Below, in pieces: positions 1 to 5,453 of a stretch of DNA of 5,453 bases. The notes below the pieces were generated by a model that did no database searches, was not told the origin of the DNA, and saw only the letters and a program-made list of their open reading frames with translations. The translations under genes and the position numbers were made by a program. How positions within the stretch are numbered: the stretch's first letter is position 1; every line of letters begins with the position of its first letter. Origin of the DNA: CAYSIX01 sp964431205 (GTDB taxonomy: Bacteria > Planctomycetota > Phycisphaerae > Phycisphaerales > Phycisphaeraceae); contig CAYSIX010000258.1 of assembly GCA_964431205.1 (NCBI GenBank), positions 1 through 5,453 on the forward strand, in the 5' to 3' direction.

Positions 1-2094
<2,094 letters not shown>

Positions 2095-2102
2095 GGAGCC
2101 TG

Positions 2103-2107
2103 TCCTC
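2103..2107 (-). promoter_or_regulatory. Shine-Dalgarno of pnp (GAGGA)
   Basis: GAGGA on the minus strand lies 8 nt before the ATG at 2094. It supports that start over the in-frame ATG at codon 8. It sits downstream of the hairpins in the rpsO-pnp gap, so it should be free unless other pairing occurs. Confidence 0.7.
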
Positions 2108-2192
2108 ACGAATGGGGTGAATGTTCTGTGACGGACGAGCCCGACGGCCATGGGCCGCGCGACCCGGTCCGGTCACACCCGTCGCCCACTCG

Positions 2193-2211
2193 CGAGGGCA
2201 GCCGAGGGCAG
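2193..2211. repeat. Short tandem repeat, CGAGGGCAG twice
   Basis: Plus-strand CGAGGGCAG occurs at 2193-2201 and 2203-2211, a period of 10 bp, in the noncoding gap upstream of pnp. One helical turn of spacing could suit a DNA-binding protein, but two copies of a short GC-rich word may also be chance. Confidence 0.4.
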
Positions 2212-2266
2212 ATGACCGGCGGCATGGGAGCGTGGCGTGCGGGCCAGCGATCGGCGTCGTCGGGAG

Positions 2267-2291
2267 CTCGAGCGTGTGGGAACGCGTCGAG
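2267..2291 (-). other. Hairpin in the pnp leader
   Basis: Inverted repeat CTCGA-GCGT with ACGC-(G)-TCGAG: 9 base pairs with one bulged G around a 6-nt loop (2276-2281). It lies about 170 nt before the pnp start. It has no following T-run, so it is not a standard intrinsic terminator. A stem in this gap could be an RNase III or PNPase control site, as in E. coli, but nothing here proves it. Confidence 0.45.
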
Positions 2292-2366
2292 AGGAATGAC
2301 GTGCCGTGCTGGCCGCGAGCCGGGAGCTCCGATGCGGCGAGCCTACTGCCGTCCGCAACCCTGTTT

Positions 2367-2423
2367 TGAAAGGCCCGGGACCGCGTCCACCGACCGCGTC
2401 GGCGATGCCGCGTGGGCCTTTCA
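2367..2423 (-). other. Potential three-way-junction RNA just downstream of rpsO
   Basis: A perfect 10-bp inverted repeat, TGAAAGGCCC at 2367-2376 and GGGCCTTTCA at 2414-2423, encloses 37 nt. That interior contains two small hairpins: CCGAC-CGC-GTCGG (2390-2402) and GGAC-CGC-GTCC (2378-2388), one base apart in plus-strand reading. Both arise from a 13-bp-spaced repeat of GACCGCGTC, and the flanking closing pair is C-G in one and G-C in the other. Together they can fold as a closing stem with two branches. The element begins 17 nt after the rpsO stop. It could protect or process the rpsO 3' end, weakly terminate, or bind protein S15, which is known to recognise a three-way junction in 16S rRNA. 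The pairings are visible; the function is not. Confidence 0.5.
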
Positions 2424-2440
2424 CGCGAGCGGCGACAACT

Positions 2441-2710
2441 TTATTTCCGCAGCCCGAGCCGGCCGATCAGGGCCTGGTACGCGGGCCGATCCTTTCGAGC
2501 CAGGTAGCGCAACAGCCGGTTGCGCTTCGACACCATCTGCAACAGCCCCCGCCGCGACGAGTAGTCGTGCTTGTGCGTGCGCAGGTGTTCGGTGAGGCTG
2601 TTGATCTTTTCCGTCAGAACGGCGACCTGGACCTGGGGCGATCCGGAGTCGCGCTCGGAGGTGCCGAAGTCCTTGACCAGTTCCGTCTTGCGAGCCGCAG
2701 CCAATGCCAT
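2441..2710 (-). CDS. rpsO: 30S ribosomal protein S15
   Basis: Primary 16S rRNA-binding protein of the 30S platform, organising the central-domain three-way junction and contributing to subunit bridging. Its 89 residues are the usual bacterial length. Seen: the four-helix S15 pattern with GSPQVQVAVLTEKIN at 23-37, the rRNA-binding stretch H42...HKHDYSSRRGLL (H46-L57) with H42, D49 and S52 at the conserved contact positions, the basic helix KRNRLLRYLARKD (62-74) and the typical ending LIGRLGLRK. The ATG at 2710 has AAGGA 9 nt upstream, and a promoter lies about 85 nt further up, so rpsO probably has its own transcript start rather than depending on astB. The stop is TAA. pnp follows on the same strand, as in many bacteria. 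Confidence 0.98.
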   Translation of the reverse strand: MALAAARKTELVKDFGTSERDSGSPQVQVAVLTEKINSLTEHLRTHKHDYSSRRGLLQMVSKRNRLLRYLARKDRPAYQALIGRLGLRK

Positions 2711-2789
2711 CGCGATCGATCCTTATGCTGTCACCACGTCACCCAGCCGGGGCCGGGATCGGGTCGAGGCGGCGCCACTGGCCGCCGAT
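2711..2789 (-). promoter_or_regulatory. rpsO 5' leader with hairpin, candidate S15 autoregulatory region
   Basis: About 79 nt between the predicted transcript start and the rpsO ATG. It contains a perfect 6-bp stem (GGCGGC 2768-2773 with GCCGCC 2781-2786, 7-nt loop) near its 5' end and a GC-rich stretch (about 2741-2766) with further short complementarities before the Shine-Dalgarno. In several bacteria S15 represses its own translation by binding such leaders, with structures that differ between phyla. Whether this leader does so is inference. Confidence 0.35.
2720..2724 (-). promoter_or_regulatory. Shine-Dalgarno of rpsO (AAGGA)
   Basis: AAGGA on the minus strand with 9 nt to the ATG at 2710. 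It is the clearest ribosome-binding site in the window and fixes the S15 start. Confidence 0.75.
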
Positions 2790-2840
2790 CGGGCGATTGT
2801 AGCTGCCGGCGGCGTTGGGGGCAAAACGCGCCGCCGATCG
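2781..2840. repeat. 11-bp direct repeat flanking the rpsO promoter
   Basis: GCCGCCGATCG occurs at 2781-2791, over the predicted transcription start, and at 2830-2840, just upstream of the -35 box; the start-to-start distance is 49 bp. Each copy contains the palindrome CGATCG, and a further CGATCG is at 2713-2718 beside the Shine-Dalgarno. The placement on both sides of the promoter would suit an operator pair, but chance in GC-rich DNA is possible. Confidence 0.4.
2796..2824 (-). promoter_or_regulatory. Predicted sigma-70-type promoter of rpsO
   Basis: On the minus strand a -35 box TTGCCC (2824-2819) and a -10 box TACAAT (2801-2796) are separated by exactly 17 nt. TACAAT differs from consensus at one base and stands out in this GC-rich gap. 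The start of transcription would fall near 2789, about 79 nt before the rpsO ATG. It lies in the 169-bp astB-rpsO gap, so rpsO-pnp can be expressed independently of pckG-astB. Confidence 0.65.
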
Positions 2841-2850
2841 TGCTGGCCCC

Positions 2851-2874
2851 GGAGCGCCGCCCGGGACGCCGCCC
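2851..2874. repeat. Imperfect 12-bp tandem repeat after the astB stop
   Basis: GGAGCGCCGCCC at 2851-2862 is followed directly by GGGACGCCGCCC at 2863-2874 (two mismatches), a few bases beyond the astB stop. I see no strong hairpin or T-run that would make it an intrinsic terminator. The four T's further on (minus strand, about 2826-2823) overlap the rpsO -35 box. Confidence 0.35.
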
Positions 2875-2879
2875 GCCGC

Positions 2880-4229
2880 CTAACGCTGCTGAAACGCGTA
2901 CAGGTTGCCCAGGTCCAGGATCCACGTCAACTCGTCCAGCGCCGCCCGCGACTCCTCCAGCAGCTTGGGGTCGGCCAGGTCCGCCGGCTCGATCCGCTCC
3001 CGGTAATGCTTGTTCACCCATGCCACCAGCCGCTCGTACAGCGCGTCGGTCAGCATCACGCCCCCGTGCGCCGCCGCGAGCTGCTCGTCATCCAGCACCA
3101 CCCGCAACCGCAGACACGCCGGGCCCCCGCCGTTGCGCATGCTCTGGTTCACGTCCACGTACTCGACCCGATCGATCACGCCCGGTATCGGCAGCGTCCC
3201 CTCCAGCCAACCCCGCACCGACGCCACCCGCCGGCAGTTCTCCGGGCACAGCAGCAGCGTCGCCCCGTCCGGCAGGGTCAGCAACTGGCTGTTGAACAGG
3301 TACGCCTCCACGGCGTCGGCGTACGGCACGTCCTCGGCGCGGACCTCGAGGCAGCGAAGCTCGGCCGCGCACACCGCCTCGAACCGTCGACGCAGCTCTT
3401 CGATGAACGCCGCCGTCTCGATAAACGCCCCGGACTGATAGAAAAACACGTCGCGATGCCCGACGCTGATCACGTCGTTATGGAACACGCCGGCGTCAAT
3501 CGCGTCGGGGTGCTGCTGAACGAACACGGCGCGGTCGGGCGGCAGGCCGTGGCGGCGGGCGATGGCGCGGCAGGCCTCGAGGGTCTGACGGGGCGGATGC
3601 TCGCGAGGCCGGGCGACGGTGCGATCGGTGGCGACGATGCCGTAGGTGAACAGTTCGAGCCCCGGTTGGTCGAGGTCGGGGCAGAGGCGGGTGTGGTTGG
3701 CGGCGCCCTCGTCGCGGAACTGGGCGTTGGCGGGCAGCGGGCCGTGGTGGGCGAAGCGCTGCTCGTCGGGGAAGAGGCGTCGAAGGACGTGATCGGTGAA
3801 GTCGGCCTCGATGGCGCGGTGGGCCTCGGTGACGAGGTTGGCGGCGGTGAAGTGGGTGCGGCCGTCGGCGGCGTCTGGCGCGGGGGTGACGGTGGCGGCG
3901 TTGGCGGTCCACATGGCCGAGGCGCTGCAGGCGGCGGCGAGCAGGCGGGGCTCGTCGCGTTGGGCGGCGGCGAGCACCCGCTCATCGGAGCCCGTAAAGC
4001 CGACCTCCCGCAGCAGCCCCAGGTGCGGGCGCTCGTGCGGGGGCAGGACCGCCTGCTTCAGGCCCAGGTCGGCCAGGCGTTTGATCTTCGCCAGGCCCTG
4101 CAGCGCCGCGGCGCGCGGCTCGGAGGCGGTGTCGCGGTGCGCCTGCGACGCGAGGTTGCCGAACGCCAGCCCGGCGTAGTTGTGCGTCGGGCCGACCAGC
4201 CCGTCGAAGTTCACCTCGTGCGTGGTCAT
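2880..4229 (-). CDS. astB: N-succinylarginine dihydrolase
   Basis: Second enzyme of the arginine succinyltransferase pathway: hydrolyses N2-succinylarginine to N2-succinylornithine, two ammonia and CO2 in the cytoplasm. Member of the guanidine-modifying (amidinotransferase/arginine deiminase-like) superfamily. The 449 residues match E. coli AstB (447). Seen, against positions known for the E. coli enzyme: AGLAFGNLAS at 19-28 and N110, H137-R138, R214, D252 and N366 for substrate; catalytic E174 (DEGAANH), H250 (FHNDVI) and C372 (NGGGPACLRLR). All are present, so the activity call is strong. I start at the ATG at 4229, giving MTTHEVNFDGLVG as in known AstB proteins; an upstream ATG at 4280 would add 17 residues rich in Arg and His with no counterpart. 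No clear Shine-Dalgarno precedes it; instead a long hairpin ends 2 nt before the ATG. pckG lies 122 bp upstream. No other ast genes are in the window. Confidence 0.95.
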   Translation of the reverse strand: MTTHEVNFDGLVGPTHNYAGLAFGNLASQAHRDTASEPRAAALQGLAKIKRLADLGLKQAVLPPHERPHLGLLREVGFTGSDERVLAAAQRDEPRLLAAACSASAMWTANAATVTPAPDAADGRTHFTAANLVTEAHRAIEADFTDHVLRRLFPDEQRFAHHGPLPANAQFRDEGAANHTRLCPDLDQPGLELFTYGIVATDRTVARPREHPPRQTLEACRAIARRHGLPPDRAVFVQQHPDAIDAGVFHNDVISVGHRDVFFYQSGAFIETAAFIEELRRRFEAVCAAELRCLEVRAEDVPYADAVEAYLFNSQLLTLPDGATLLLCPENCRRVASVRGWLEGTLPIPGVIDRVEYVDVNQSMRNGGGPACLRLRVVLDDEQLAAAHGGVMLTDALYERLVAWVNKHYRERIEPADLADPKLLEESRAALDELTWILDLGNLYAFQQR

Positions 4230-4231
4230 GC

Positions 4232-4278
4232 GCTCGTGCCGATGGCGTCGCGCGGTCGGCGCGACGTGGGGCACGAGC
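4232..4278 (-). promoter_or_regulatory. Extended hairpin abutting the astB start codon
   Basis: Outer perfect 9-bp inverted repeat GCTCGTGCC (4232-4240) / GGCACGAGC (4270-4278) encloses an inner perfect 8-bp repeat CGTCGCGC (4246-4253) / GCGCGACG (4259-4266), with a 5-nt loop and a 3x5 internal loop. In the minus-strand transcript the fold ends 2 nt before the astB ATG, covering the whole zone where a Shine-Dalgarno would be. It could gate translation, or act as a transcript-end or processing stem between pckG and astB. The pairing is seen; its role is inferred. Confidence 0.55.
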
Positions 4279-4285
4279 ATAGCGA

Positions 4286-4329
4286 GCGACGCGACCCGGT
4301 GGGGTCGCTGTCGCCGCGCGGCGGGTCGC
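4286..4329 (-). other. Competing hairpins in the pckG-astB gap
   Basis: The segment GCGACCC at 4291-4297 can pair with GGGTCGC at 4302-4308 (4-nt loop), extended by GCGAC 4286-4290 with GTCGC 4310-4314 past one bulged base, for 12 base pairs in all. The same segment (GCGACCCG, 4291-4298) can instead pair with CGGGTCGC at 4322-4329 for 8 pairs. The two folds exclude each other. No T-run follows in the pckG-astB direction, so it is not a textbook terminator, but it may slow or end transcription after pckG, whose stop is only 37 nt upstream of the hairpin. Confidence 0.45.
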
Positions 4330-4351
4330 CGCCGCCCGACGCTGGCCCGCG

Positions 4352-5453
<1,102 letters not shown>

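Larger units (their letters stand above)
2095..2440 (-). other. rpsO-pnp intergenic region / candidate pnp leader
   Basis: 346 bp without a credible protein gene. Reading toward pnp it holds a potential three-way-junction fold (2423-2367), a second hairpin (2291-2267) inside a wider 7-bp inverted repeat (2308-2314 with 2242-2248), a 9-bp direct repeat CGGGAGCTC (plus-strand wording) at 2261 and 2321, exactly 60 bp apart, a tandem 10-bp repeat at 2193-2211, and the pnp Shine-Dalgarno. I found no convincing -35/-10 pair for pnp, so pnp may be read through from rpsO or may use a promoter I cannot recognise. In E. coli the comparable gap carries a terminator, a pnp promoter and an RNase III-cleaved hairpin that mediates PNPase autoregulation. 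A similar role here is inference. Confidence 0.6.

Noticed and set aside
2367..2423. Classical Rho-independent terminator after rpsO
   Set aside because: The T's are inside the stem and are followed by AAAACAGG, not by a T-run, and the 37-nt interior is far longer than a terminator loop.
2173..2424. Minus-strand 83-codon frame with a GTG start between rpsO and pnp
   Set aside because: The sequence is rich in Arg, Ser and Ala without any family resemblance, its start lies inside the arm of the 10-bp inverted repeat, and no Shine-Dalgarno is evident. It is better explained as noncoding structured DNA.
4230..4280. Upstream ATG at 4280 as the astB start
   Set aside because: The 17 extra residues have no counterpart in AstB proteins, and the N-terminus from 4229 matches the family start. 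The extra stretch coincides with the hairpin, which explains its sequence better.
4277..4282. TATGCT as a -10 box for an astB promoter
   Set aside because: No acceptable -35 box lies at the right distance (the position reads ACCCCA), and the start would fall inside the hairpin arm.

Overview
This is a GC-rich (roughly two-thirds G+C by eye), gene-dense bacterial chromosome segment. All four protein genes lie on the minus strand, so transcription runs from high to low coordinates: pckG (5' end cut off by the window) -> astB -> rpsO -> pnp (3' end cut off). The GC content, the planctomycete-like wording of the Pnp and S15 proteins, and the replacement of the usual truB/ribF neighbours upstream of rpsO by metabolic genes suggest a planctomycete, perhaps of the Phycisphaerae. 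This is an inference from sequence character, not a database result.

Region by region: 5453-4352 is the C-terminal two-thirds of a GTP-dependent phosphoenolpyruvate carboxykinase. The 122-bp gap 4351-4230 is full of inverted repeats, including an extended hairpin that ends two bases before the astB start codon and a set of mutually exclusive pairings upstream of it. 4229-2880 is a complete N-succinylarginine dihydrolase with every catalytic and substrate-contact residue expected from E. coli AstB. The gap 2879-2711 contains a good sigma-70-type promoter for rpsO, flanked by two copies of an 11-bp repeat, then a structured leader and a clear Shine-Dalgarno. 2710-2441 is ribosomal protein S15. 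The 346-bp gap 2440-2095 holds no credible protein gene but has a potential three-way-junction RNA just after rpsO, a further hairpin, short repeats and the pnp Shine-Dalgarno. 2094-1 is polynucleotide phosphorylase, cut within its C-terminal S1 domain.

Functionally there are two pairs. pckG and astB join central carbon metabolism (oxaloacetate to PEP) to arginine breakdown, which yields glutamate and succinate that can feed oxaloacetate. rpsO and pnp are the classical ribosome/RNA-decay pair, whose expression in E. coli is controlled through RNA structures in the leader and intergenic regions. I see no mobile element, CRISPR array, tRNA or rRNA, and no obviously new protein system. The most interesting signals are the RNA-level structures in the intergenic gaps and the isolated position of astB away from other ast genes.
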